Positions 28,394-37,618 of a DNA stretch of 64,000 nucleotides are shown here, in pieces. This DNA is from Thalassospira xiamenensis M-5 = DSM 17429. Its GTDB lineage: Bacteria; Pseudomonadota; Alphaproteobacteria; Rhodospirillales; Thalassospiraceae. The position numbers and the translations under genes are program-made. The DNA lies in the NCBI RefSeq assembly GCF_000300235.2, contig NZ_CP004388.1, forward strand, positions 2,027,501-2,091,500, given 5' to 3'. The notes under the pieces are model-generated. The model did no database searches. It had not been told where the DNA came from and saw nothing but the letters and a program-made list of their open reading frames with translations. Numbering within the stretch: position 1 is the stretch's first letter; each line of letters starts with the position of its first letter.

Positions 28394-29374
28394 ATGAGCT
28401 ATCCGCATCGACCCTATGGTTACGATCCGGCCCATTGCCCTGTGATGGGGCTTGTTCCAATCCGGCGATCCAGACAGAGCACGACGATTGATTGTTTGCC
28501 TGATGGAAATGGCGGTGATGGTGCGACAGACGGAGATGATAATACATCAGCGCGCAAAAATGCCGCCTCTACCATCGGACGGATTGCCTTTCCATTTGGT
28601 GATATCGGCGCCAACAAGTTTGGCAGCAGTGATGTTGAAAACATGATTGATTATGTTGTCGCCACCCGTCAGGGATGGCGCGCATCGCTTGTCATGCGGT
28701 CGTTTTTGCGCTGGTGGCGCAAGGATGAAGGGCTCGATGCCGATGCCCAAATGCGCAAAACGTCAGATGCAATCGTCATGTTGCTGGCGCTCAATCAAGG
28801 GCGGGACGGATTTGTGCATGGTTATCTATCTGATCTGGCGGGCGGACGCGATCAGCTTGATAACACACAGCGGGCTTTTTTCCGTTCGCTTCGGGTGGCA
28901 GCAATTGCGCTGGCGCTTTCGCCGATATTGCTGGTCGTGTCGGTGATGCTGTTTTTACACGTAGACCAGATCGTCAGCGCCGGGCACGGCAAACTGTTCG
29001 GCTTCAGTTATGATTTGTTGTTCTTTGTCGGCAGTTTCGGTGCGATCGGGGCACTGGTAAGCATGATGATGCGGTTGGGTAAGGATGTCGACTGGGCGGA
29101 AATGGAACCGGCGTCGGTTTTTTTTAATTTTCTGTTTCGACCCTGCCTTGGTTTTTGCTTCGCCCTGATAGTATTACTGGCACTGCGCGCCGGTATTTTG
29201 CCGATCCCGCTGGATCAGTTACACAATATTTCCGACATGGATCAGATCGGAACGATTTCTGGTGCCGGGCAACAGATTTCCATCGTGCTGGTGCTGGCAT
29301 TCCTGTCAGGCTTTAGCGAGCGGCTAAGTTCTGCTCTTGTCAAACGGGTCGAAGATCGGGTCGAAGCGGGCTAG
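28394..29374 (+). CDS. Membrane protein of unknown function with four predicted helices
   Basis: 326 residues. Residues 1-60 are polar, Gly/Asp-rich and probably disordered, then a soluble region to about 165. Four hydrophobic helices follow (about 165-190, 205-225, 248-268, 292-310). A pair of Arg/Trp-rich segments (FLRWWRKDE) precedes helix 1. The last helix ends [21 protein letters not shown]; a GFSERL-type ending recurs in other uncharacterised bacterial membrane proteins. AAGGACGG supports ATG 28394. No function is assigned. Confidence 0.65.
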   Translation: MSYPHRPYGYDPAHCPVMGLVPIRRSRQSTTIDCLPDGNGGDGATDGDDNTSARKNAASTIGRIAFPFGDIGANKFGSSDVENMIDYVVATRQGWRASLVMRSFLRWWRKDEGLDADAQMRKTSDAIVMLLALNQGRDGFVHGYLSDLAGGRDQLDNTQRAFFRSLRVAAIALALSPILLVVSVMLFLHVDQIVSAGHGKLFGFSYDLLFFVGSFGAIGALVSMMMRLGKDVDWAEMEPASVFFNFLFRPCLGFCFALIVLLALRAGILPIPLDQLHNISDMDQIGTISGAGQQISIVLVLAFLSGFSERLSSALVKRVEDRVEAG

Positions 29375-29390
29375 GTGCCCGCTTCGCTTT
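29363..29390 (+). terminator. Terminator whose loop contains the stop codon
   Basis: GAAGCGGGC (29363-29371) / GCCCGCTTC (29377-29385) with loop TAGGT, then GCTTT. The stop codon TAG of the membrane-protein gene is inside the loop. Confidence 0.65.
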
Positions 29391-29396
29391 AAGACA

Positions 29397-32225
29397 TTAC
29401 TTCAGGCCGAGATGGCGTTTAAGGTATTTACCGGTATAGCTTTCCTCGTTGGCCATGATGGCCTCTGGTGTGCCGCAACCAACCAGCTTGCCGCCGCCAT
29501 CACCACCCTCGGGACCGATATCAATGATCCAGTCGGCAGTTTTTATGACATCAAGGTTATGTTCGATCACAACCACCGTGTTGCCCTGATCGACAATGGT
29601 GTGCAACACTTCTAGGAGCTTGCGGATATCATGGAAATGAAGCCCGGTGGTTGGTTCATCAAGGATGTATAGCGTGCGGCCAGTGGCCCGCTTTGACAGT
29701 TCCTTGGCAAGCTTCACGCGCTGCGCTTCACCACCCGAAAGGGTCGTTGCCTGCTGACCGAGATGGATGTAGCTCAACCCGACCTGTTTTAAGGTTTCCA
29801 TCTTGTCGCGAATGGACGGAACGGCCTTGAAGAAATCGGCCCCTTCTTCGACTGTCATATCAAGAATGTCAGATATCGATTTGCCTTTAAATGATATTTC
29901 CAGCGTTTCGCGGTTGTATCGCTTCCCCTTACATTGATCACAGGTAACGTAAACATCAGGCAGGAAATGCATTTCGATCTTGATCACGCCATCGCCCTGA
30001 CAAGCTTCACAACGGCCACCCTTGACGTTGAACGAGAAACGGCCGGGCTTGTAACCGCGTGTTTTGGCTTCGGGCAATTGCGCGAACCAGTCACGGATCG
30101 GGGTGAAGGCCCCGGTATAGGTGACCGGGTTGGAACGTGGGGTGCGGCCAATCGGGCTTTGGTCGATATCGATGATTTTGTCGATATGTTCGATGCCGGT
30201 GATGGTGTCATGGGCACCGGGATGATTGCGCGCATTATGCATCCGCTTGGCAAGCGCCTTATACAGCGTTTCAATGACAAGGCTGGATTTTCCGCCCCCT
30301 GAAACACCGGTAACGCAGATGAATTTGCCAAGCGGGAATTTGGCATCGACATTTTGCAGGTTGTTGGCGCGGGCACCCTTGATCGCAATCGATTTGCCAT
30401 TACCCTTGCGGCGTTCCTTGGGAACGGCGATCTGTTCAACCCCGACAAGATACTTTCCGGTCAGGCTGTTCGGGTTCTGCTGGATCTGTTCGGGTGTGCC
30501 TTCGGCAACAATACGACCGCCATGGATACCGGCACCAGGGCCCATATCAACGACGTAATCGGCGGCACGAATGGCGTCTTCGTCATGTTCAACAACAAGC
30601 ACGGTGTTGCCCAGATCGCGAAGACGTTTCAGGGTCTCAAGCAAGCGGTCATTGTCACGCTGATGCAGGCCAATGGAAGGTTCATCCAGAACATACAAGA
30701 CCCCGGTCAGGCCGGATCCGATTTGCGACGCCAGCCGGATACGCTGGCTTTCGCCACCTGAAAGTGTGCCAGATGTACGCGACATCGACAGATAATCCAG
30801 TCCGACATCCCGCAGGAAACGCAGGCGATCATTGATTTCGCGCAGGATGCGTCGCGCGATTTCGGTTTCTTTTTCGTTCAGTTTGCCTTCAAGCGCCTGG
30901 AACCAATCGGCGGCTTTGCCAATCGAAAGATCGGTGATCTCTGAAATCGTGGATTTGTCGATCTTCACGGCCAGTGCTTCGGGTTTCAGGCGATGGCCTT
31001 CGCAGGTCGGGCAGCTTGAAACCGTCTGGTATTTCGAAAGTTCATCGCGTGCCCACTGGCTGTCGGTTTCGCGCCAGCGGCGCGACATGTTGGGAATGAC
31101 GCCTTCGAACGGTCGGGCAACCTTGTAGCTGCGCGAACCGTCATCGTAGGTCACCGTGACGTCTTCATCACCTGAACCATACAGAATGATGTCCTGTGCT
31201 GTTTTCGGAAGCTTTTCCCATGCGACATTGGTCTTGAAGCCGAAATGCTTGGCGACCGCACGTAGGGTTTGAAGATAATATTTCGATGTGGTGCTGGCCC
31301 ACGGCGCAACAGCGCCGTCGTCAAGGCTTTTGCTTTCATCCGGGACGACCAGTTCCGGGTCGAATTCCATCTGGGTGCCAAGACCATCGCAAGCCGGGCA
31401 GGCGCCAAACGGGTTGTTGAACGAAAACAGGCGTGGCTCGATTTCTTCTATCGTAAAGCCGGAAACCGGGCAGGCGAACTTTGCCGAGAACACGGTTGTT
31501 TCGCCGGTTTTGGCATCTTCGGTCAGGACGATACCGTCTGTCAGTTCAAGGGCGGTTTCAAAACTGTCGGCAAGGCGGGTTGCAATCCCTTCCTTGACGA
31601 TCAGACGGTCAACCACGACCGAGATATCGTGCTTGAGTTTTTTGTTCAGTTCAGGTGCTTCGTCGATGTCATACATTTCGCCATCAATCTTGACGCGCTG
31701 GAACCCGCGTGTGCGAAGGTCACGCAGTTCCTTTTTGTATTCACCCTTACGCCCCCGAACGAACGGTGCCAGCAGATAAAGCCGCGTGCCTTCGGGCATT
31801 TCCATAACGCGGTCAACCATCTGCGATACGGTCTGGCTGACAATCGGAAGGCCGGTTGCCGGGGAATACGGGATGCCAACGCGCGCCCAGAGAAGACGCA
31901 TATAGTCATAAATTTCGGTAACCGTTCCCACAGTCGAGCGCGGGTTGCGCGATGTTGTTTTCTGTTCGATGGAAATGGCAGGAGACAGGCCATCGATATA
32001 TTCCACATCGGGTTTTTGCATCAATTCAAGGAATTGACGTGCATACGCTGACAGGCTTTCGACATAACGACGCTGTCCTTCGGCATAAATCGTATCGAAC
32101 GCCAACGAACTTTTGCCCGACCCTGACAGACCAGTGATGACCACCAGAGCATCGCGGGGCAGTTCAACATCGATATTTTGCAGATTATGTTCTTTCGCAC
32201 CGCGAACCGAAATTTTCGTCAGCAT
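29397..32225 (-). CDS. uvrA: Excinuclease ABC subunit A
   Basis: Damage-recognition ATPase of nucleotide excision repair. 942 residues, full length. First Walker [15 protein letters not shown] near the N-terminus, first zinc module CPACDG, ABC signature [19 protein letters not shown], second Walker [15 protein letters not shown], second zinc finger with CEACQGDG and CDQCKGKR, second signature [17 protein letters not shown], and Walker [12 protein letters not shown] canonical alphaproteobacterial SOS box lies 13 nt upstream of the ATG, so LexA control is expected. Confidence 0.98.
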   Translation of the reverse strand: MLTKISVRGAKEHNLQNIDVELPRDALVVITGLSGSGKSSLAFDTIYAEGQRRYVESLSAYARQFLELMQKPDVEYIDGLSPAISIEQKTTSRNPRSTVGTVTEIYDYMRLLWARVGIPYSPATGLPIVSQTVSQMVDRVMEMPEGTRLYLLAPFVRGRKGEYKKELRDLRTRGFQRVKIDGEMYDIDEAPELNKKLKHDISVVVDRLIVKEGIATRLADSFETALELTDGIVLTEDAKTGETTVFSAKFACPVSGFTIEEIEPRLFSFNNPFGACPACDGLGTQMEFDPELVVPDESKSLDDGAVAPWASTTSKYYLQTLRAVAKHFGFKTNVAWEKLPKTAQDIILYGSGDEDVTVTYDDGSRSYKVARPFEGVIPNMSRRWRETDSQWARDELSKYQTVSSCPTCEGHRLKPEALAVKIDKSTISEITDLSIGKAADWFQALEGKLNEKETEIARRILREINDRLRFLRDVGLDYLSMSRTSGTLSGGESQRIRLASQIGSGLTGVLYVLDEPSIGLHQRDNDRLLETLKRLRDLGNTVLVVEHDEDAIRAADYVVDMGPGAGIHGGRIVAEGTPEQIQQNPNSLTGKYLVGVEQIAVPKERRKGNGKSIAIKGARANNLQNVDAKFPLGKFICVTGVSGGGKSSLVIETLYKALAKRMHNARNHPGAHDTITGIEHIDKIIDIDQSPIGRTPRSNPVTYTGAFTPIRDWFAQLPEAKTRGYKPGRFSFNVKGGRCEACQGDGVIKIEMHFLPDVYVTCDQCKGKRYNRETLEISFKGKSISDILDMTVEEGADFFKAVPSIRDKMETLKQVGLSYIHLGQQATTLSGGEAQRVKLAKELSKRATGRTLYILDEPTTGLHFHDIRKLLEVLHTIVDQGNTVVVIEHNLDVIKTADWIIDIGPEGGDGGGKLVGCGTPEAIMANEESYTGKYLKRHLGLK

Positions 32226-32237
32226 GTCGGGCCTTTT

Positions 32238-32252
32238 GTTCCTGTAATGTTC
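32238..32252. promoter_or_regulatory. SOS (LexA) box of uvrA
   Basis: GTTC (32238-32241), 7 nt CTGTAAT, GTTC (32249-32252): an exact GTTC-N7-GTTC, the alphaproteobacterial LexA operator. It is 13 nt from the uvrA start codon. Confidence 0.85.
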
Positions 32253-32303
32253 GGGAAAGGTATAGAGGAGCCAATTATGATACGCAAGCGCGCCCCTGAC
32301 AGT

Positions 32304-32417
32304 TCCTGTCAGTATCTGTCAGGAGTAGTTTATTTTTGCAGTCGCGCAAGATTGCCCACGAAAAAACCCGCCGGAAAAACCGGCGGGTTGATCTGTTTTT
32401 TTTAGATACTGACAGGA
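32304..32417. repeat. 114-bp segment bounded by a perfect 14-bp inverted repeat
   Basis: TCCTGTCAGTATCT (32304-32317) and its exact reverse complement AGATACTGACAGGA (32404-32417) bracket the fbaA terminator. The right copy abuts the fbaA stop codon. CTGTCAG/CTGACAG recurs at 32296, 32306, 32316 and 32409. It could be an extended terminator stem, a small mobile-element remnant or a paired regulatory site. Confidence 0.6.
32361..32390 (-). terminator. Intrinsic terminator of the fbaA operon
   Basis: CCCGCCGG / CCGGCGGG with an AAAAA loop, and six A residues on the plus strand (a T tract on the coding minus strand), 30 nt after fbaA. Confidence 0.85.
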
Positions 32418-33497
32418 TCAGCCTTTGGTAACCGACCGGCCGGTTGCGCCAAGATCCTTGAAAGCTTCTTCGAGGCGGGCCGCCATCGAAAGTTCGGCTT
32501 CGCGGACCCATACGCGCGGGTCGTACTGTTTTTTGTAGGGCTGGTCCGTATCCGGGTCCACTTGATATTTGAAAGCACGTGCATTGGCTTCGACATATTC
32601 GCCAACCGGGCGCGAATAGGCGAACTGGGTATCGGTGTCTATATTCATCTTGAAGACGCCGTAACTGACGGCTTCTTCGATTTTTTCTTTTTCCGAACCC
32701 GAACCGCCATGGAACACGAAGTCTAGCGGACGGTCGCCAAGGTTATGCTTTTCCGAAACATATTTCTGGGATTCCAGAAGGATTTCCGGACGAAGCTTGA
32801 CGTTACCCGGTTTATAAACGCCATGAACGTTGCCGAATGCCGCCGCGACCGAGAAATGGCCCAGCGGAGCAAGACGGCGATAGGCTTCTTCTACTTCTTC
32901 GGGACGGGTATAAAGACGTGGATCAATTTCCTCGACACTAGTATCAAGGTCATGGCCGATACCGTCTTCTTCGCCGCCGGTCACGCCCAGTTCGATTTCC
33001 AGGCTCATTTCGATTTTTGACATGCGTTTGAGGAACTCTTCGCAGGTCGACAGGTTGTCTTCGAGCGGTTCCTCGGACAGGTCCAGCATGTGGGAGCTAT
33101 AAAGCGCCTTGCCGGTCTCGGCATGGGCCTTTTCGCTCCATTTCAGCATTTCATCGACCCACGGAACGAATTTCCGGTTTGCGTGGTCGGTATGCATGAC
33201 GACAGCAACACCATAATACTCAGCCATCAGCTGGGCATGGCGTGCAGCCGAAACAGCGCCTACAACACGGGCCGCTGCTGCGTCCTTGATGCCCTTGCCG
33301 GCAAAGAACTGTGCACCGCCATTCGAAAGCTGAATGATGATGTCAGAACCGGCATTTGCAGCGGCTTCAAGGGCGGCATTCATCGTGCTGGACGATGTGA
33401 TATTGACGGCGGGAAGGGCGTAACCGTCCTGCTTGCAGGCAGCGACAAGGTCACGATAGGCAGAACCGGTAACAACACCGGGTTTAACGGAAGGCAT
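32418..33497 (-). CDS. fbaA: Fructose-bisphosphate aldolase, class II
   Basis: Zinc-dependent class IIA aldolase (E. coli FbaA type), 359 residues. VKPGVVTG start, HTDHA (catalytic Asp and zinc His), GGEEDGIGHD with acidic metal residues, FGNVHGVYKPG (zinc His) and DFVFHGGSGS (zinc His and phosphate loop). It cleaves fructose 1,6-bisphosphate to two triose phosphates. It is last in an operon with nagA and the GlcN6P deaminase, so it sits at the exit of amino-sugar catabolism. Starts 20 nt after the Gfo/Idh gene. Confidence 0.94.
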   Translation of the reverse strand: MPSVKPGVVTGSAYRDLVAACKQDGYALPAVNITSSSTMNAALEAAANAGSDIIIQLSNGGAQFFAGKGIKDAAAARVVGAVSAARHAQLMAEYYGVAVVMHTDHANRKFVPWVDEMLKWSEKAHAETGKALYSSHMLDLSEEPLEDNLSTCEEFLKRMSKIEMSLEIELGVTGGEEDGIGHDLDTSVEEIDPRLYTRPEEVEEAYRRLAPLGHFSVAAAFGNVHGVYKPGNVKLRPEILLESQKYVSEKHNLGDRPLDFVFHGGSGSEKEKIEEAVSYGVFKMNIDTDTQFAYSRPVGEYVEANARAFKYQVDPDTDQPYKKQYDPRVWVREAELSMAARLEEAFKDLGATGRSVTKG

Positions 33498-33517
33498 GTG
33501 GGTACTCCTCCTGGGGG

Positions 33518-34585
33518 TCAGAGTATTATTGTTTCCCCCGTGCGTACCGACTGATCCGCAGCGAGGGCAATCCGTAAGGAGCCCAATGCATCTTCCATAT
33601 GCTGCGTAAGGTCAAGGTTTTCCGTTATAGACTTTAGGAAAAATTGCTGTTCACGCAGACACAGGCCGTCATGATCGGGCTCGTCGTCTGTGCGGATGAT
33701 TTCGTCAGATTGTGTAAATTTTCCGGCAGCATCTGTGGCAGCATGGTGAAGCTTTAAGGCATTCGTTTTTGTGTGGGTGTCGATATCGGCTGAACCGGCA
33801 CCTTTTTCTTCAACATCGGTGATGGAAACACAGCCTTTCGGTCCGATCACATCTTTGACGAAAAAGGCGGTTTCGCTGATCATTGGTCCCCAACCGGCCT
33901 CGTACCAGCCAACTGATCCGTCATCAAAGCGCACCTGCAACTGACCATAGTTATACATTTCAGGTGCAACTTCATCAGACAGGCGTACGCCGATGGCGCT
34001 GACCGATACCGGTTTTGCGCCGGTCATCAGACACATCATGTCAAGATAATGCACACCACAATCGACAATCGGTGAAACACTGTTGAGCAACCGTTTATGG
34101 GTTTCCCAGAAAGCACCGCTGCTTTGTTGGTTCAGGTTCATGCGCATGACGAGCGGCTTGCCGAGTGTCTTTGCAACTTCAACGAACTTTGCCCAAGACG
34201 GATGATGGCGCAGGATATAGCCGATCACCAGTTTGCGACCGTGCTTTTTGGCTGCATTGACCACACGTTCGGCATCCTCGGCAGTAGCTGCCAATGGCTT
34301 TTCAATAAAGACATGCGCCCCGGCTTCGAATGCGGCGATGGCAAAATCAGCATGGGTTTCGGTATATGTGTTGATCGAAACTGCATCAGGTTTTGTTGCC
34401 GCCAGCGCAGTATGAAAATCGGTAAATTGCGGGTAGGCAGCAAAACCATCCGGAAGGTTTTCTGCCGGGATTTCGGAACGGGCACACAGTCCGACGATTT
34501 CGTACCCGTCAAGCGCGTGATAGGCCTTGGCATGCGATAATCCCATATTGCCAAGACCGACGACAAGAATACGAACAGGCTTCAT
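33518..34585 (-). CDS. Gfo/Idh/MocA family oxidoreductase
   Basis: 355 residues. N-terminal Rossmann fold ILVVGLGNMGLSHAKAYHAL, catalytic-lysine motif EKPLAAT, and an alpha-beta substrate domain with VDCGVHYLDMMCLMTG where the conserved His is typical. Acts with NAD(P) on a sugar, inositol or sugar acid. It is the only gene of this operon with no obvious step in GlcNAc catabolism. A substrate related to MurNAc, anhydro-MurNAc or another amino sugar is a guess from context. Confidence 0.85.
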   Translation of the reverse strand: MKPVRILVVGLGNMGLSHAKAYHALDGYEIVGLCARSEIPAENLPDGFAAYPQFTDFHTALAATKPDAVSINTYTETHADFAIAAFEAGAHVFIEKPLAATAEDAERVVNAAKKHGRKLVIGYILRHHPSWAKFVEVAKTLGKPLVMRMNLNQQSSGAFWETHKRLLNSVSPIVDCGVHYLDMMCLMTGAKPVSVSAIGVRLSDEVAPEMYNYGQLQVRFDDGSVGWYEAGWGPMISETAFFVKDVIGPKGCVSITDVEEKGAGSADIDTHTKTNALKLHHAATDAAGKFTQSDEIIRTDDEPDHDGLCLREQQFFLKSITENLDLTQHMEDALGSLRIALAADQSVRTGETIIL

Positions 34586-34628
34586 GTTGTGCCTCCTGAT
34601 AAGTTTCTAATGCTTTGTTGTATTGAGA

Positions 34629-35765
34629 TTATTCTACGCCTTTGATCCAGCTCCGTGTGACGTTGTAATCGTCATCAAACAGGATCATGTCGGCCTGATA
34701 GCCCGGTGCGATGTGTCCCATGACATCGTCAAGTTTCAGGAACGCGGCCGGATACAGGGACGCCATGCGAAGCGCTTCGCCAAGATCGATGCCGACCATT
34801 TCGACGCAATTCTTAACCGCGGCGATCATGTCGAGGTCCGATCCGGCCAATGTACCATCAGCCAGCGCGCAGCGACCATCGGTGGCCATGATCTCCTCGC
34901 CACCCAGAACAAAGCGTTTTTCGTCAGCCCCGACTGTTGGCATGGCGTCGGTCACCAGCATGATCTTGCCTTTGGCCTTGGCGTGAATGGCAACCTTCAG
35001 AACGGCTGGATGCACATGATAGCCATCAGCGATCAATCCGCACCAGGTGCTGTCATCGGCCATCGCCGCACCGGCAACACCGGGTTCACGGTGGGTCATC
35101 GGGCTCATGGCATTAAACAAATGCGTGAAGCCGCGCATGCCTTCGGCAATGGCAGCCTGTAGGTGGTTATAAGTGCCCGCAGTATGACCGGCACAAACCA
35201 GAACGCCACGATCAGCCAGCTTTTTAATTGTGCCTTTGGCGGCCTTTTCCGGGGCCATGGTCACCAGGATACGGCCATTGGGAAGGCGGGTCAGAAGATC
35301 AATCGCGTCACCTTCCATCGGGCGGATGATGTTCGCGTCATGCACGCCTTTGCGTTCGGCATTCAGATACGGGCCTTCCAGATGGATGCCGACAATGCCC
35401 GGTACTTCCTGATTGATTGCGTCGGTTACGGCCATAATCGCGGCTTCCATTTTGTCGCGATGATCCGTGATCAGGGTAGGCAGCATGGCCGTGGTGCCAT
35501 ATTTACGGTGGGCAGCCATGATCGCGCGAATACCGTCGACATTCGGTTCATCGTTTAACAAGATCCCGCCACCACCATTGACCTGAACATCGATAAGGCC
35601 GGGCGCAAGTATCTGATTTCCCGCATCAATCACCGCGATATTTTCAGGGATATGGCGGCTTTCAACAATCGCATCCACCTTGCTGTCCCGAACAATGACA
35701 GCTTTGCCGTTATGGAAATCTGTACCGTCAAAGACACGTGCATTGGTAATGGCAAAATCGGTCAT
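34629..35765 (-). CDS. nagA: N-acetylglucosamine-6-phosphate deacetylase
   Basis: Amidohydrolase giving GlcN-6-P and acetate. HLEGPYLNAERKGVHD (metal Glu), CAGHTAGTYNH, FTHLFNAMSPMTHREPG, GLIADGYHVHP and LVTDAMPTVG (catalytic Asp) are the NagA signature blocks. 378 residues. The start at 35765 overlaps the deaminase stop by one base (TGATG). Neighbours supply its substrate and use its product. Confidence 0.95.
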   Translation of the reverse strand: MTDFAITNARVFDGTDFHNGKAVIVRDSKVDAIVESRHIPENIAVIDAGNQILAPGLIDVQVNGGGGILLNDEPNVDGIRAIMAAHRKYGTTAMLPTLITDHRDKMEAAIMAVTDAINQEVPGIVGIHLEGPYLNAERKGVHDANIIRPMEGDAIDLLTRLPNGRILVTMAPEKAAKGTIKKLADRGVLVCAGHTAGTYNHLQAAIAEGMRGFTHLFNAMSPMTHREPGVAGAAMADDSTWCGLIADGYHVHPAVLKVAIHAKAKGKIMLVTDAMPTVGADEKRFVLGGEEIMATDGRCALADGTLAGSDLDMIAAVKNCVEMVGIDLGEALRMASLYPAAFLKLDDVMGHIAPGYQADMILFDDDYNVTRSWIKGVE

Positions 35766-36808
35766 CAGTGCGTCTCCGTTACTTTGGACAGGTGTGGTGG
35801 CGCATCTGGATTGCAACCACGTTCCAGCGCAACATGTTCTGCGAGCGTATAGAATGTCTGGATCATTGCGATGGGGGCCAGAAGCGGGTGGATATCCTCG
35901 ACCACCGGAAGATGGCCCTTGATATCAGCGTGACCGGTTTCGGCGGCGAACAGATTATTGGTTTTCGCCCGCATTTCTTCGAGGAAACCCTCGACACTTT
36001 CGCGCGATGCATCTTGTTGGGAAAAGACCAGCAACGGGAAATCCTTAGTTACCAGTGCCATCGGGCCATGCTTCACTTCGGCTGCGCTGAAAGCTTCGGC
36101 ATGCAGGCTACTGGTTTCCTTGAATTTAAGGGCTGCTTCCTGTGCGATGGCAAAGGCTGGCCCACGGCCGATCACATAAAGACCGTTTGATTTCGCAATC
36201 GCGTCAGCAGCATCAAGCCAATCCATGCCAAGCGCCTTTTCGAGTGATGCGGGCAGGGCGACAAGCGCCTTGTTGAATGCCGGGTCCTGCGTCCATCCAC
36301 CAACGATCTGCGCGATGGCGGACAATGTTGCGATATAGGATTTGGTCGCGGCAACACTGATTTCAGGGCCTGCCATCAGCGGAATGACATGGTCAACCGT
36401 ATTGGCCAACGGGGAATCAACGACATTGACCAATGCTACGGTGCGGGCACCGGCATCACGGGCGGCCTCGGTATTCTTGACCAGATCCGGGCTTTTGCCC
36501 GACTGGGAGACGGCAATAAACAAGGCGTCCTTGCTGGCGATAGACCGGTTATATATCGAGACGATCGATGGGGCAGCAGATACGACCGGAATGCCAAGCT
36601 GGCTTTCAATCAGATATTTTGCGTAAAGCGTTGCATGATCAGAGCTGCCGCGCCCGCACGTCACAACGAATTTTGGCGGGTTGGCACGCAGGTCCGCGAC
36701 CAGAGCATCAATTGCAGTCTTGTTGTGATCAAGCTGCTTGGCAACGATGGCCGGGGCTTCGGCCAGTTCGCGACCCATCTGGGTTTTGGGTGTCCAGCGC
36801 GTGCTCAT
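35765..36808 (-). CDS. SIS-domain glucosamine-6-phosphate deaminase (NagB-II type)
   Basis: 347 residues with two SIS domains (about 45-185 and 200-335), like the isomerase half of GlmS without the glutaminase. Phosphate-binding CGRGSSDHATLYAKY, SVSQSGKS-type AVSQSGKSPD, and GPEISVAATKSY, EAALKFKETSSLHAEAFSAAEVKHGP are conserved. In nag operons lacking classical NagB this protein converts GlcN-6-P to fructose-6-P plus ammonia. No classical NagB is visible here. An isomerase role is the alternative. Confidence 0.8.
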   Translation of the reverse strand: MSTRWTPKTQMGRELAEAPAIVAKQLDHNKTAIDALVADLRANPPKFVVTCGRGSSDHATLYAKYLIESQLGIPVVSAAPSIVSIYNRSIASKDALFIAVSQSGKSPDLVKNTEAARDAGARTVALVNVVDSPLANTVDHVIPLMAGPEISVAATKSYIATLSAIAQIVGGWTQDPAFNKALVALPASLEKALGMDWLDAADAIAKSNGLYVIGRGPAFAIAQEAALKFKETSSLHAEAFSAAEVKHGPMALVTKDFPLLVFSQQDASRESVEGFLEEMRAKTNNLFAAETGHADIKGHLPVVEDIHPLLAPIAMIQTFYTLAEHVALERGCNPDAPPHLSKVTETH

Positions 36809-36856
36809 ATCGAGTGTTTCCTCAAACTTTTGGGGCGACGTGCGACGCGATCATTT

Positions 36857-37618
36857 TCAGCGCGCATCAACTTGCATTTCGGCGATGAAGTCGTAACTGT
36901 CGCCACGATAATAGGAACGGGTGAATTCGACCGGTGTACCGTTGGCAAGGAAAGAACGCCGTTCGATATAAAGGGCGGCACAGCCATCAGGTACGCCAAG
37001 GATTTTTGCCGTTTCGCCATCAAACAGTTCAGCCCGAAGACGTTGAAGAGCGCGTTCAGGCTTTTTGCCGTATTTTGCCAGCGCATCATAAAGCGACTTT
37101 TCGACTTCATCCGGGCTTGGCAGGAAGGCGCGTGGCACGACTGCGTATTCGAGAGCCATCGGTTTGTCATTGGCTGTACGTAAACGCCGCAACCTTGTTA
37201 CTTCTGTACCCGGCGAAAGATTAAGCGCCATGGCTTCTTCGGGCGAGGCATGACCGAGGGTTTTTTCAATCCAGACTGCACCGGGCTTCATACCACGCGT
37301 GATCATATCCTCGGTAAAGGATGTCAGGCGCGAAAGGGCCTGTTCAACGCGCGGGGCGACAAATGTGCCTGCGCCGTGACGCTGTACAAGGACGCCTTCT
37401 TCTACAAGGGCACGCATGGCATTTCGTACGGTAACGCGTGAAATACCAAGTTCATTAGCTAGATCGCGTTCGCTTGGCAGGGCGTCATCGACTTTCAGGA
37501 TACCATCATCGATAACGGCCTTGATTGCCGTTTGCAGGCGGCGATACAGCGGGCCATGACCGATATTTTCGATGTCCCGGGCACGCAGGCTTGCGATGAC
37601 GTCTGCTGTACTGATCAT
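36857..37618 (-). CDS. GntR-family regulator with UTRA domain (NagR-like)
   Basis: 253 residues. A winged HTH of the GntR type (about 20-85: ALPSERDLANELGISRVTVRNAMRALVEEGVLVQRHGAGTFV) is followed by a UTRA effector domain of the HutC subfamily (about 105-245). Such proteins in nag operons respond to GlcNAc-6-P or GlcN-6-P and repress transport and catabolism genes. The start overlaps the kinase stop by 4 nt. TGGTAT/ATACCA elements in the divergent control region are candidate operators. Confidence 0.88.
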   Translation of the reverse strand: MISTADVIASLRARDIENIGHGPLYRRLQTAIKAVIDDGILKVDDALPSERDLANELGISRVTVRNAMRALVEEGVLVQRHGAGTFVAPRVEQALSRLTSFTEDMITRGMKPGAVWIEKTLGHASPEEAMALNLSPGTEVTRLRRLRTANDKPMALEYAVVPRAFLPSPDEVEKSLYDALAKYGKKPERALQRLRAELFDGETAKILGVPDGCAALYIERRSFLANGTPVEFTRSYYRGDSYDFIAEMQVDAR

